Positions 20,997-30,722 of a stretch of 64,000 bases of DNA are shown piece after piece (position 1 is the first letter of the stretch; each line of letters starts with the position of its first letter). A program made the position numbers and the translations under genes. This DNA comes from Seminavis robusta (lineage: Eukaryota; Bacillariophyta; Bacillariophyceae; Naviculales; Naviculaceae): assembly GCA_903772945.1 (NCBI GenBank), contig CAICTM010000411.1:1-64000 (forward strand), written 5' to 3'. The notes under the pieces were generated by a model. That model was not told where the DNA came from and did not search any database. It saw nothing but the letters and a program-made list of their open reading frames with translations.

Positions 20997-21920
20997 CTAG
21001 CTGGGGTCGGGGTAGGGGTCAAACAAACTGTAGCTTCCATTGTCAAGTTGATAGCAGCAAATGGCGGTAATAGCTTCAAAGCAAGACCTGTGGGCGACCA
21101 AGAAGTCACCCTGATCATGACGAAAGAGTGTAGAAAGAACATCCCATTTCTTTAGAAACAGGTTGAACTTTTCTTGTCGGGAAAGGGCTCGATCTTTGAA
21201 CTCTTCGATATCATGAGGATCAAACTCATTCTTCGTGCTGATAAGATCCATTTCTTCCTCAGCCTCATAGATCCCATCAGCAAGGATTCGTAGCTCTTTT
21301 GTATTTGTCTCATTGTAGGCTCGGAGTTTTGGAAGTAGCTCTTCTCTAGACACTTCAAGATCGTTGTGTAGACCAGGTGGTGTTGGACCGTGAAGCCAAA
21401 TTAGCTTTGCTTTGTTGATGCTCAATCCAACTTCATAGTTCAAGCCAGCATCTCCTCCAAACTTATGACTTGACCAAATTTTAGAGAAAGGTCTTGGCTC
21501 CTCGATTGGGCAATGTGTTCCATCAACTGTCATGAAAAAGATCATACCATCATCGGACTCCTCCCAAGTGAGCATCTTCCCTTTGAGCAGTTTCTGAATT
21601 TTCTTCACGTAACACCAGCACCACTTGCGGATAGTGTTGTCACTTCCGATCTTGAAGAAAGACATCAAGTCAAGCTCAGTGTCGTTTTTGTAAAGGAACC
21701 GGAGGGTGATAAATAGGTGTTTGGGTTTGCTCTTCTTGTCCACTTCGCTCATGGCAATGAAATCTGCCCACATTTGTGCACAAGTAATAGGTTTGGCTCC
21801 AAATGCGTTGGTAAAGCGATCGATGACAGAACTTTCTTTCAGAAACTCCCATCGTTCCACACCAAGGATGTCCATTCCAAAGGCAAGAAACTGGTTTGCA
21901 CTGAAGCTTTCCGCTGCCAT
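20997..21920 (-). CDS. PIF/Harbinger-like DDE transposase
   Basis: 307 residues from the ATG at 21920 (MAAESFSANQF). An N-terminal helical region (~1-110) probably binds DNA. The DDE_Tnp_4-type core carries D in MTVDGTHCPIEEP, D in RILADGIYEAE, and E in SRQEKFNLFLKKW, each in its usual local context (IDGTH..., ADSGY..., VE..n..lK.rW). Between them, LIWLHGPTPPGLHND matches the PG..hD motif. All three catalytic acids are present and no stop interrupts the frame. The enzyme would excise and insert the element, generating 3-bp duplications as seen at its ends. It reads toward the left TIR and is divergent from the second gene. Confidence 0.88.
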   Translation of the reverse strand: MAAESFSANQFLAFGMDILGVERWEFLKESSVIDRFTNAFGAKPITCAQMWADFIAMSEVDKKSKPKHLFITLRFLYKNDTELDLMSFFKIGSDNTIRKWCWCYVKKIQKLLKGKMLTWEESDDGMIFFMTVDGTHCPIEEPRPFSKIWSSHKFGGDAGLNYEVGLSINKAKLIWLHGPTPPGLHNDLEVSREELLPKLRAYNETNTKELRILADGIYEAEEEMDLISTKNEFDPHDIEEFKDRALSRQEKFNLFLKKWDVLSTLFRHDQGDFLVAHRSCFEAITAICCYQLDNGSYSLFDPYPDPS

Positions 21921-22299
21921 CTTGCTGGTTGGTATTATCTTCAAACGAAAAGTGCCGATCAGCCTCCTCTATCCTCGATTGCCAGCGTGGAAAATTTCGT
22001 TTTTCAGTCATGCAAAATCGAGGTGGGAACGGGCCGCCCAGCGTTGGAGCTCGGCATCACTCCAGAACTTGCCTCCGTCTATATGAACAACGTGTTGCGT
22101 AACTCTTTAGTCAAGCATGGCCGCAATGAATGTCTTCATGTATTAAGTTAGCAGTGCGGGAAAGAACAAGATTTTTTCCCTGGCCGCCACTTTTTGCATT
22201 CAAAGTGATGAAACAGTTTCAGGAAAACTCGAAGCATTGGATTTGAAGCGCCATTCCGACTTGTTGTTGTTGCCTTCTAGACTCCTCCACTCTTCAACC

Positions 22300-24747
22300 A
22301 TGCCATCTATTACTCGATCAAAGAAACACAATTTGCCAGAGGAAGATCCTCCCAAAGTAGTTGCGGCGACCAAGAAGCCAAAGTCGGCCGGCAAAGCTTT
22401 GACCAAGGTGCAACAACATCAGATTCTGCTAGATATCGAGAAGCATCCGGGCTGCCAGTTTAAAGACCTTCTGAAAACCTATCCTGAAACCTACGAAGTT
22501 GGAGATCCTATTCAGACAGCGTATCGCAATCGATTCAACTATCTGAAGGAGCTGAAGAAGACCAAGCCAAAGCAGTACTGGGACCTGTATTCCAAGGCAG
22601 GCAAAATTGTGCTTGTGGGAGAAGAAGACGAGACCAAGAAGAAGGCAGAAGGGAAGCAACAAAAAGACACAGTCGAAGACACAGTTGAAGACAAGGCAGA
22701 AGAAGACAAGGAGGAAGACGACGACGAAGTCCAGCCCGACGAAGCATCTACTATCTCGGAATTGACTTCACCCACGTTCGGAGGTCCTGTCAAGAAAAGA
22801 CCGGTCAAAAAGAAGGTTGAACCTGCTGCTGCTAACACTACACCCAAAACAAAACCCATCATCCAGAAGAAGATGCCGTCATCATCATCAAAGAAGTCTT
22901 CTGCGGCATCCAAATTTGGCTCCCCTTCGGTCACCAGCAAGGCCAAGCGATTTTGTCAGTTCGAAAACATTGAAGAGGCCAAGTCGTTTGCTGATGAATC
23001 AATCGAAGTCGACTTTGATTTTCCAGAAAAGAATGGTGGTCCACTGTTCTGGGTCCAGCATGTCCCAGAGTGCAGGTCTCCTGATGGCTCGGAGTTGATT
23101 GACAAGGTGCTGATTCGCGTCAATGCTATTATGGATTTCTCGGATGCGCATACCCTGAAAGGCAAAACAGTTGCATACGGAGCTGGTTTCATGCTGACAG
23201 TTCCTTGGGCTCCCAACTTCATGCTTGAACACCACAAAAAGATGTTCAAGAGAGAGGACAAACCATGTGATCGTACCCGTGACAAGCATGCTACTGTGGC
23301 CAATGCGATCCTCAAGTCTGAGAATCCAGAGCATGGATTGGAGCCACGCCGTTTCAAGAACGTGCTTTTCGTGTTTCCCAATAGCATGATCATTTCCACC
23401 AAGCTTGATAGCGGGGAAGACCCAGTCGCTGACCAGAAGATCACTATCAGTCTTCGAATCTTTACGGTCAAGAAAACAAAGGTTGGAGAGGGAGCCGACG
23501 AAGAAGATATGCCGCAAACGTATTGTCCTGGTGTGTTCGAATTCCGAGTGATTGACGAAGATGCAGAGAGTGAGCTTAAGCGCAAGAAGAAGGCCAAGAA
23601 GAAGGGGCAGTCTTTGAAGGATCTCTTTGCTGGAATGAAAGTCAATCAAGAAGGTGAGCCAGATCCTGATGGTGATAGTAGCAGCGATGATTCGGATGAC
23701 AGTGGAAGCAGTGGAGCTACCACCGCCACCAAACCGAAGAAACAAGACAGTGAAAGTGGTTCTCAAAACGGCGGCAGTATGGAGGAGGACCTCTAAGCAG
23801 GAGGCGATCAATGGTAAGTGGCTGGTGAGTTGGCAGTGCATGCAGGCATTCACTATCTTTCTGTTCAACAAACTGAAAGATTCTAGATGCCCCGACAATG
23901 CTTCATCGATATTTCTTGAAACTGTCAACTCATCAGCTGCTTTGTGCTTTCGTTGCACTTTTTCGAATTTCTTTCCTTGCTTCAGACGACATTTGTTTCG
24001 GATCAATCTATCATTACTATTGCTGGTCGTGATTTGCTGGTTTGTGATGTTTTCTTGAAGGCTACTACTTGGATGACTAAAGACAGTAGCTTGTAATTTC
24101 AATCATTACTAACTTCAGCTGTTGCTTTGACACATTCATTTGTAGCAGATGCTTCTGAATCTGAAGAGGAGAAAGGTGATGTTCCTTCTGTAGAGAAGAA
24201 ATCTAGTGGCGCCTCCAAGGCTATTGCTGACACTGGCAAGCCTCCGGTGGCACCTGAACGTCCATCATTGCCAGCGCTTCCGGTGCACCTGGTGCCAGTG
24301 TTGCCGCCGCTCCCATCAACACCAAAGAGACCTAAAGCTACAGCTACAACAAGTCCTTCACCAAGCAAGCCAAAGACAAGCACGCCAACAAGACGTATTG
24401 AAGCTCTAAAAGAGATTCGATCCTTTGATCCAGAGAAGCGACGCGGACTAAGAAACCAAAGGTTAGCCGATGCAGCTGGTGCAAAGCGAGACGCCAAGAA
24501 GAAAGCAGTTCTCGATGCAGTGCGTGATCAAGGTATCAATAAAAAGGTCCCATCTGCAAATACAGAGGATTTAAACTTTGCCGTGACCAATGCAACGATT
24601 GAAACAGTGAATAGTCGCGACCATGACTTCCAAGAGGCCACAACCAAGAGTGGGGAAGACGACGAAGCCATCAAGTTAGTCGAGTGGTTGGAAAACGAAT
24701 TGAAGAATGATGTAAAGCAGATTGAATCAGACTTAGATGGTGTGTGA
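22300..24747 (+). CDS. Harbinger-element accessory protein, probably spliced
   Basis: The first long frame starts at ATG 22300 (MPSITRSKKHN) and, unspliced, ends at 23796 (498 residues). It has an N-terminal helical segment (LTKVQQHQILLDIEKHPGCQFKDLL) suggestive of a helix-turn-helix, an acidic region (~130-170), a globular middle (~225-435) without known homologues, and an acidic Ser-rich end. A second open frame (24146-24747) has no ATG. It joins perfectly in phase if a GTGAGC donor after 23653 is spliced to a TAG|CAG acceptor at 24145 or 24148, giving about 650 residues ending EIESDLDGV-like. Both isoforms are possible. Harbingers usually carry a Myb-like partner needed for nuclear entry and DNA binding; this may be its counterpart, but no Myb motif is visible. 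Confidence 0.65.
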
Positions 24748-25019
24748 GTGATTGCTTGCTTATAATTGCTTGGTCGTATTCTTCCAGCGTGTGGTGGATA
24801 GCTGTACTTTGAAATAATATATAAAGTGAATTATTGTATCAAGCTTCAGTCCTCCTCCAAATTGCTAGCTTGTTTCTCTCTTCCTTTCTTTTTGTTCTGG
24901 ATTCTTGTGGCTGTCTTTTTAGCTACACTTTCTTTGGTATTCTCTTCTCCAAGCATAGCTAAAGCTACCAAATGCGGGTGAGCAACTGCGGCCGGATTTC
25001 GCATTTTCTTCTTTCCAAA

Positions 25020-25536
25020 TCAATGCTTCGACTCCATCTTTTCGCGTCTCTTCACTTCTTGATAGATATGATTGCGAAACACTTTAAGACTGAACTCTCG
25101 ATACTCGGGTCTCAACTGGTATATTGCTTTTGGCTCTATTTTCGTGCCAGTCTCTGGGTCAATTGACAAATGAACCCCATTGTCGATATCTTCTTGAAGG
25201 AGCGTCTTAGCTTCAGATGTGTGCCACGATCTCTTGATAGGAGGGTTATCCTTTCGTTGCTCCAACAACACAGACATATCATTGCCAAAGTACTCGCAAT
25301 CCTTGGACATTCTGTTGTAGTCTCGTGCAATAGCTTTTTGAAGGTTGCGCAAATTTGGTCCAAATCGACTTTTGCCATACTCTGCAAATTCTGGTCGCAT
25401 GACAAAGACATCAGCAGGCATCATGTCGACAGTGACTCTCCCAGTGATGATATCATCCTTTAACAGCTTCTTAGCCTTGCTTGCTTTGGGCCCATGGTGT
25501 CTGCGCCGTCGTCTTTTTCTTCCGCTGTTTGGCCAT
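25020..25536 (-). CDS. Harbinger-element protein with two tandem repeats, frame interrupted
   Basis: The natural start is ATG 25536 (MAKQRKKKTTAQ, good ACGATGG context). After TPWAQSK the frame is lost at a direct duplication of four bases (TTGCTTGC on the plus strand, 25477-25484); the rest stays open to 25020. Without the duplicate the product would be ~170 residues made of two related ~55-residue units. Each starts W-x-S-x-AK-x-LL-x-DI-x-x-G and contains a later (M/L)RPE(F/Y)xE(Y/F) motif. Basic N-terminus and duplicated helices suggest a DNA-binding factor, perhaps for the subterminal words. The family is not recognised; whether the frameshift is real or an assembly slip is open. Confidence 0.6.
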
Positions 25537-25563
25537 CGTGGAGGTTGTTTTGTGCCGATCGAA

Positions 25564-25714
25564 GTCAACAGCGCTTTCAACAAGTGTTGAAAAAAGTGTT
25601 GATTTCGATTCAACAGTGTTGAAAAGTGTGCTGGCTCTTTGTTGAAAAAGTGTTGACTATTTATTGACAAAAATTCAACAGTGTTGAACCATGCTCTGGC
25701 GCTTTTCAACAGGT
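25564..25714. repeat. Right subterminal GTGTTGAA array
   Basis: Dense copies of AAGTGTTGAA, CAGTGTTGAA and the complement TTCAACA between the right-hand gene and the right TIR, mirroring the array at 20705-20893. Confidence 0.85.
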
Positions 25715-25767
25715 CGCCAAAATTTTCAATATGACGCACAATTGCCTAGCAGTCTGGACTTCGCCAA

Positions 25768-25796
25768 TCGCCAAAGTCAGTTTTTGCGGGACTTTC
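25768..25796 (-). repeat. Right terminal inverted repeat
   Basis: Exact reverse complement of the left TIR over 29 bases; followed by the CTG target copy (25797-25799). Confidence 0.95.
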
Positions 25797-26267
25797 CTGG
25801 AACTGGAGAGGAGGGCAAGAGGTTCTTGCTTAATTGGGACCTTGGGCGTCGTCTCGTTAGCCTCGCTGGCTAATCCCGCAACGAAAGATCCTGCACTCGC
25901 GGCGAGTGCAGTACCAGCATACATCCTTATCAAAACCGCAGCTCGACGGTGTCGTATCAAGAAAACATACATAGCTATCCAGGCTCTAGCTAGCTAGAGT
26001 ACTCCATATCATCAATCGAACCTTGCAACTGCTGTTGCAGCAGAAGCGTCAACCAAAGCAAAATCGGCAACTGCTACGATTTCGAATACCAGCAACGCAA
26101 CGGGCGCTCAGTTGGGTAGGCTTTAACGTGGATTCGGAGTTCCAGAGTGGTTTTGACTCAACACGTACTATCTCGAGAACGAATTCGATCTATGCCAAGA
26201 TAGATTTTCTATAGCTAGCCACCTCAAGCCATCCGTCGCAAAAAGAACAATAAAGCACTATAAACAG
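25797..26267. other. Spacer between transposon and pseudogene
   Basis: 471 bases with no gene. It contains CCTCGCTGGCTAATCCCGCA (from 25861), which recurs with one change at 29135, and a TAGCTAGCTAG tract near 25988-25997. Confidence 0.4.
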
Positions 26268-28459
26268 ATGAGTAATGTCAATGAGAGCGCATGCAATGAT
26301 ACCAGCTCCAAACAGCACCTGGGTGTAAGTGTGCATCATTTGGAACACATCTTTCTGAGAAACGAGGTGTGCAAAACCAGTACACTTTCACGAGACTCCA
26401 AAATATATGACATTGAAAATCTCCAAGGTCCTCCAGGTGTTATTCGAAGAAAGAGTGCCAGCACAATCTGCCCAATTGATGGGAAAATGGGTGCTGCCTA
26501 CGTCCACTCTCTGCAAGGTGAGGACCATGTCGGAGAGGCAACTCAAATGCTCAGTTATTCATGGAATTATTCGATTGGAGATATTGTGGATACTTTAACA
26601 GACTTCTTCCTACAGAACAACCTCAATCCAAAAAGAACCTACATCTGGATCTGCTGCCTCTGTGTCAATCAGCACAGAGTTGTGGAAAACAAGACCAAGG
26701 TGGACTTATTTTCCATCTTTGCATACCGAGTCAAGAGAATTGGGCATATATTTGGCAATGATGGCCCCCTGGACAGCACCAGTGTACGTCACTCGTGTCT
26801 GGTGTATTTTTGAAATCTTTACTGCTAACATCACAGATGGGTGCAAGGTGGATATTGTCATGCCACCAAGGAGAAGAAATCTCTAGAGCTGGATGTTGTT
26901 GACAATGGAGGTGGCATCAATGCTCTCTATGAGACACTTGGAAACACCAAAGTTGAAATGCCAAGCATCAGTAGAAGTGACAGGCGGCTATTCTTGGCCA
27001 AGTAGAATCAGATGTTGGATACTCTGTGCTCAACAATGAAGTGAATGACTTGTTGCGTGGGTGGATGCATGGTGTCCTCACTCAGTGGTAGAGCCAGAGA
27101 AAACACAAATGATGAAGAATATGTGGCTTTTGTAACCAATTGGGTATATACTTTTGAAAAATGGAGAACACGATGCTGCCATGAAACTCCACCAGACTGC
27201 TTTGGCGATTTGTGAGACTGTGTTAGGTGAGAATCATCAAGAAGCAGCAACCACCTACCACGATATTGGCCTTGTACTATGGCGTGTGGGTGACTATGAC
27301 AGGGCTTTGGCAAAGCTGAAGAAGCTCTTGCCATTAGATTGTCAGCAGTGGGAAAGAATCATCTTGATGTGGCAACCACATACAACAACATTGGTTTTAC
27401 ATGGATATATGGGCAACTATGAAGGTGCTTTGGCAAGTATGAGGAACTCTTGCCATTGAGTTGTCAGTATTGGGAAGGAGCACCAGTGGCAGAAGCTACA
27501 ACAACATTGGTGCTATCCTGGACACGATGGGTGACGATGAAGGTGCTTTATCAAAGTATGAGGAAGCTCTCGCCATTCAATTGGCAGCATGGGCAAGATC
27601 ATCCATATTGCATACCTACAACAATTGGGAAATGTGAGTGGGTGACTATGACGGTGCTCTGGCAAAGCAGAAGGAAGCTCTTGCCATTAGACTGTCAGCA
27701 TTGGGCAAAAATCATCCTGACATGGCAGGAAAGCTACAACAACATTGGTGTTGTTCTGCATGAAATGGGCGACTTCGAAGGTGCTTTGTCAAAGTATGAG
27801 GAAGCTCTTACCATTCGATTGCAGCATGGGCAAGAATCATCCTTATGCGGCAAGTACCTACAACAACATTGGCTAGTAATGATGAAGATGGGTGACTATG
27901 AAGGTGCTTTGGTGAAGCACAACGAAGCTCTTGCCATTAGATTGTCAGCATTGGGTAAGAATCATCCTGACGTGGCGGGAAACCACAACAACATTGGGCT
28001 TGTATGAAGAGATGGGTGACTATGAAGGTGCTTTGTTGAAGTATGAGGAAGCTCTTCCATTAGATTGTCAGCATTGGGCAAGAATCATCCTGATGTAGCA
28101 ACCAGCCACAACAACATTGGGCTTGTCCTGAAAGAGATGGGTGACTATGAAGGTGCTTTGGAAGTATGAGGAATCTCTGCATTGAGTGAGCAGGAATCAT
28201 CCTGATGTAGCAACCACCTACAACAACATTGGTCTAGTAATTATGATATGGGTGACTATGAAGTGCTTTGGCAAAGCACAAGAATGCTCTTGCCATTCAA
28301 CTGTCAGCACTGGGCAAGGATCATCCTGAGGTGGCAACAACCCAGAACAACATTGGGGAAGTAAGAAAGATGATGATGGAAAATGCAATCGCTCGAGATG
28401 GGAAGGATCAGGTCTGGCAGAAGGAGGCCAGGAATACTTGCTTGGATTTTTATGACTAG
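26268..28459 (+). pseudogene. Decayed HET-like/TPR (kinesin-light-chain-like) gene
   Basis: A degraded paralogue of the intact gene at 42278-45258. The first frame (ATG 26268) matches its N-terminal domain: LGVSVHHLEHIFL, GAAYVHSLQGEDHVG, LSYSWNYSI and RTYIWICCLCVNQHR. Near 26750 a one-base shift moves the reading to another frame (LAMMAPWTAPVYVTRVWCIF), after which the intact gene's linker is missing. From ~27154 to 28380 come about nine tandem TPR units encoded by ~126-bp repeats (GDYEGAL.KYEEALAI.LSALGKNHPDVA), broken by many frameshifts and stops. A further remnant (GDYAGAVSKYN-like) lies at ~29270-29330. The repeats are far more alike than those of the intact gene, pointing to late tandem expansion or homogenisation before or during decay. 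Confidence 0.8.
27285..28375 (+). repeat. Tandem ~126-bp TPR-coding units
   Basis: About nine head-to-tail units, each starting near GGGTGACTATGAAGGTGCTT, at roughly 27290, 27406, 27525, 27641, 27766, 27890, 28012, 28138 and 28250. Spacing of 112-126 bases shows small deletions in several units. Confidence 0.85.
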
Positions 28460-29480
28460 CTATCCCGGGCTAGCTATATAGGGATGCCAAGACCGAACAA
28501 GCCCAACCGTAGGCCAACCATAAGGGCCATGCACAAAGCAAAAGCTAGAAGTTGCAAATGGGAAGAACCGCAAAGCAAAAAGCAGTAAAGCAGCAATAGC
28601 CGAAGAAGAAAAAATAGAATAACCTGTACCATGGCCTTAGACATCCAGGACAGGACGAAAGAAGATCACCCGGTCTGGGATTCAACATGCCTTGGCATGT
28701 ACTGTAATTTCTCCTGGCCTCGGCTCGTGGGTCGTCCTCAAGCACATCTCGTCTGAATCCGTTACTAGACGTTCAGTTGTTGCTTTTTTGTAATCTCTCC
28801 TGGGAGCTTTCTTGCTGGTTAGGAATGCACACTGGCAGATAGGTCCATCCAAAAGGATCTGCCTACCGGGACGACTAAAACCGGTGACGATGAGCCCCAG
28901 AGCGAGATCAACGTAGTGCTTCGACAACATTTACGGACCGTAATGATCTACCTTACATTGACGAACCACGGGCGAAATTCCAAACTGATATCTACAAGAC
29001 TCTAGCTAGCTAGTAGAGAAGAGGCCTAGTCTAGCTTAGAAATAGCGATCGAAGTATGTCATACATTGTTCAATGGGAGGGCAAGATCCTCTTCCTTGAG
29101 ACCAAGCTGAGCCGTAATCAGTTGGCTATTAAAACCTCGCTGGCTAATACCGCAACGTGTCTTCCAACTTGGGGCGGCCGCACAGTTGCAGAACTTGGGC
29201 GGCCATACACAAAGATGAACAACTGCAGCACCCGGCCAAGAAGACATACCTAGCCAGCCAAAATTCTACGTGCACAGGGTGACTGACTATGCTGGTGCTG
29301 TGTCAAAGTACAATTCAGGAAGCTCTCTGACAACTCAAAGTGGCCGGCAACTTTGGGAAAGGATCATTCTGAAGAAGTGTATTGTTGGGCCTGACAAGAG
29401 GAAATGAACCAGTTACCCCCAAGGCAAATGTCATCAAAGCAATGTATACTCAAGGAAATGCGGTGCAGGACCAGTTTGCA
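28460..29480. other. Region without an intact gene
   Basis: About 1 kb. It includes a TPR-coding remnant near 29265-29420 and a second copy of the CCTCGCTGGCTAAT word at 29135. A minus frame at 28682-28930 has no recognisable domain. Nothing else supported. Confidence 0.4.
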
Positions 29481-30385
29481 TCAGGATAGCAATAAGCCAT
29501 CTATAGGTGCAGATTGTGTTCGAATTTGATGAACAATGTCATCAATTTCCTCCCTGTTGAACTCTGTGAGCAGCACTCTCAAGATGCGATCTCGGTCTCG
29601 CAAGCGTGATGCCTGTGCATCCAATACCGATGACTTTATTCTGGCAAAAACGTCTGGCCCAGTCACATGTGTGGTAAATGGGAAAAGCCCTTGACGGTGT
29701 GCATAGATGAGTTCGCACACGCACCAAATGCGAGAAAAAATGCGAAACCAAAGTTCCAGAGCATAACCTGTCCCACTGCCCATACTTGATCTTGGAGTAC
29801 ACGGTGGAGCTCTTGAGCCATCACGTCAGTGTCTAGTACGTGTCTTTCACTGCTTTCCGGAGCAGGCCTGGCGGAAAAGACAATCTTGCGCAGTCGGTTG
29901 GGTGGATACGGTTGGTAGGGTGTCAATGTGACAATTTCTCCAGGACCAATATTTGCGATTTCACGTTGCAGTTTTCTCATGGAAACCACCATATTTTGCT
30001 TGACACTGGAGCCACTGCTCACAACAAATGGCTTATTGCCATTGATGCGGACAAGATGAGAAGGGCGATAGGGATATGCGTCACGATCCTTGAAATAGTT
30101 GGCATGTGGTGCTCGGTGAAATAGACCCGCACATTCGATGGGAGAAATATAGATCTTGTTGGTGAAATAATCACCGGAGAGATCATCGTGTACCTGAAAT
30201 CTCAGTTTGAATGGCGCCTCGTTGTTTTGGGTTGGTTGGTCTACCTGGGCTCCAGCATCAGCGCTATTATTGGCAGTAGCTCCAGCAGCAGCCGGTCGAT
30301 CCCGCCCACAGATGGAACATTTCTTATCAGAGATGGTATTGGTAAAACATCCACAAGCCTGGCATGTCCATTTGTTTGAGCTCAT
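29481..30385 (-). CDS. RanBP2-type zinc finger plus NSF N-domain-like protein
   Basis: Two exons, 30385-29725 and 29653-29481 (71-nt intron, GTGCGT donor, CCAG acceptor), give 277 residues. Residues 4-28 form a RanBP2-type finger (W-x-C-x2-C ... C-x2-C: KWTCQACGCF, KKCSICGRDRP). After a 25-residue linker the sequence follows the N-terminal double-psi/alpha-beta domain of NSF/Sec18: TNKIYISP, a FVVSSGSSVKQNMVVSMRKL strand-turn-strand block, and IVTLTPYQPYP. It continues with the second subdomain TDVMAQELHRVL...VWAVGQVMLW. No AAA ATPase domain follows; the protein stops after a charged helix. NSF N-domains bind SNAP-SNARE complexes, and RanBP2 fingers bind ubiquitin, Ran or RNA. An adaptor role is inferred. 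Confidence 0.7.
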
Positions 30386-30722
30386 GGTCACGTGATCATG
30401 CAGATCAGAAGGGTGTTATCGTTTACCTCGGCAGTCTATCTGGCTGGAGGGGGCACCGGTATCTGAAGGTACCATGGAGTACACCCAATTAAGGCTTTTA
30501 AAATAAAAAGCAGCCCCGGATTGTTCCCATTATCTTTCCGTAGTATCCACGTTTGCGACTACATGTACGGTTCACAAAGCATTAACTGCTCCAGCAATCG
30601 CGAGAATCATAAAACCAAGCCTTTTATCTACCGTACAGCTTGCCTTCCTTCTCAAAAAGTGAAGCTACTACGAATGTGCTAAACTATGTTGAAAAGACGT
30701 TCATTATTATTGCGAGCTAAAA
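30386..30722. other. Intergenic spacer
   Basis: 337 bases between two minus-strand genes; it contains GCACCGGTATC and AAGGTACC palindrome words and no gene. It must hold the promoter of the RanBP2/NSF-N gene. Confidence 0.4.

Larger units (their letters stand above)
20622..25796. mobile_element. PIF/Harbinger-like DNA transposon, complete ends
   Basis: A 5175-bp element bounded by perfect 29-bp terminal inverted repeats (20622-20650 and 25768-25796; outer end GAAAGTCCCGCAAAAACTGA) and flanked by a 3-bp CTG duplication (20619-20621 and 25797-25799). A 3-bp target site of the CNG/TNA kind is typical of PIF/Harbinger. Inside are a DDE transposase (minus, left), a long plus-strand gene (22300-24747) and a minus-strand gene next to the right end (25020-25536). 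Arrays of GTGTTGAA-type words lie just inside each end. The perfect TIRs and open transposase argue for recent insertion. The right-hand gene is interrupted (see its entry), so the copy may need help from others. Confidence 0.92.

Noticed and set aside
21717-22151. Plus-strand frame across the transposase start
   Set aside because: Antisense to the transposase N-terminus and the divergent promoter of the element.
22999-24102. Long minus-strand open frame inside the transposon
   Set aside because: Antisense to the accessory gene; its hydrophobic, Leu/Ser-rich composition mirrors the Lys/Glu-rich plus strand.
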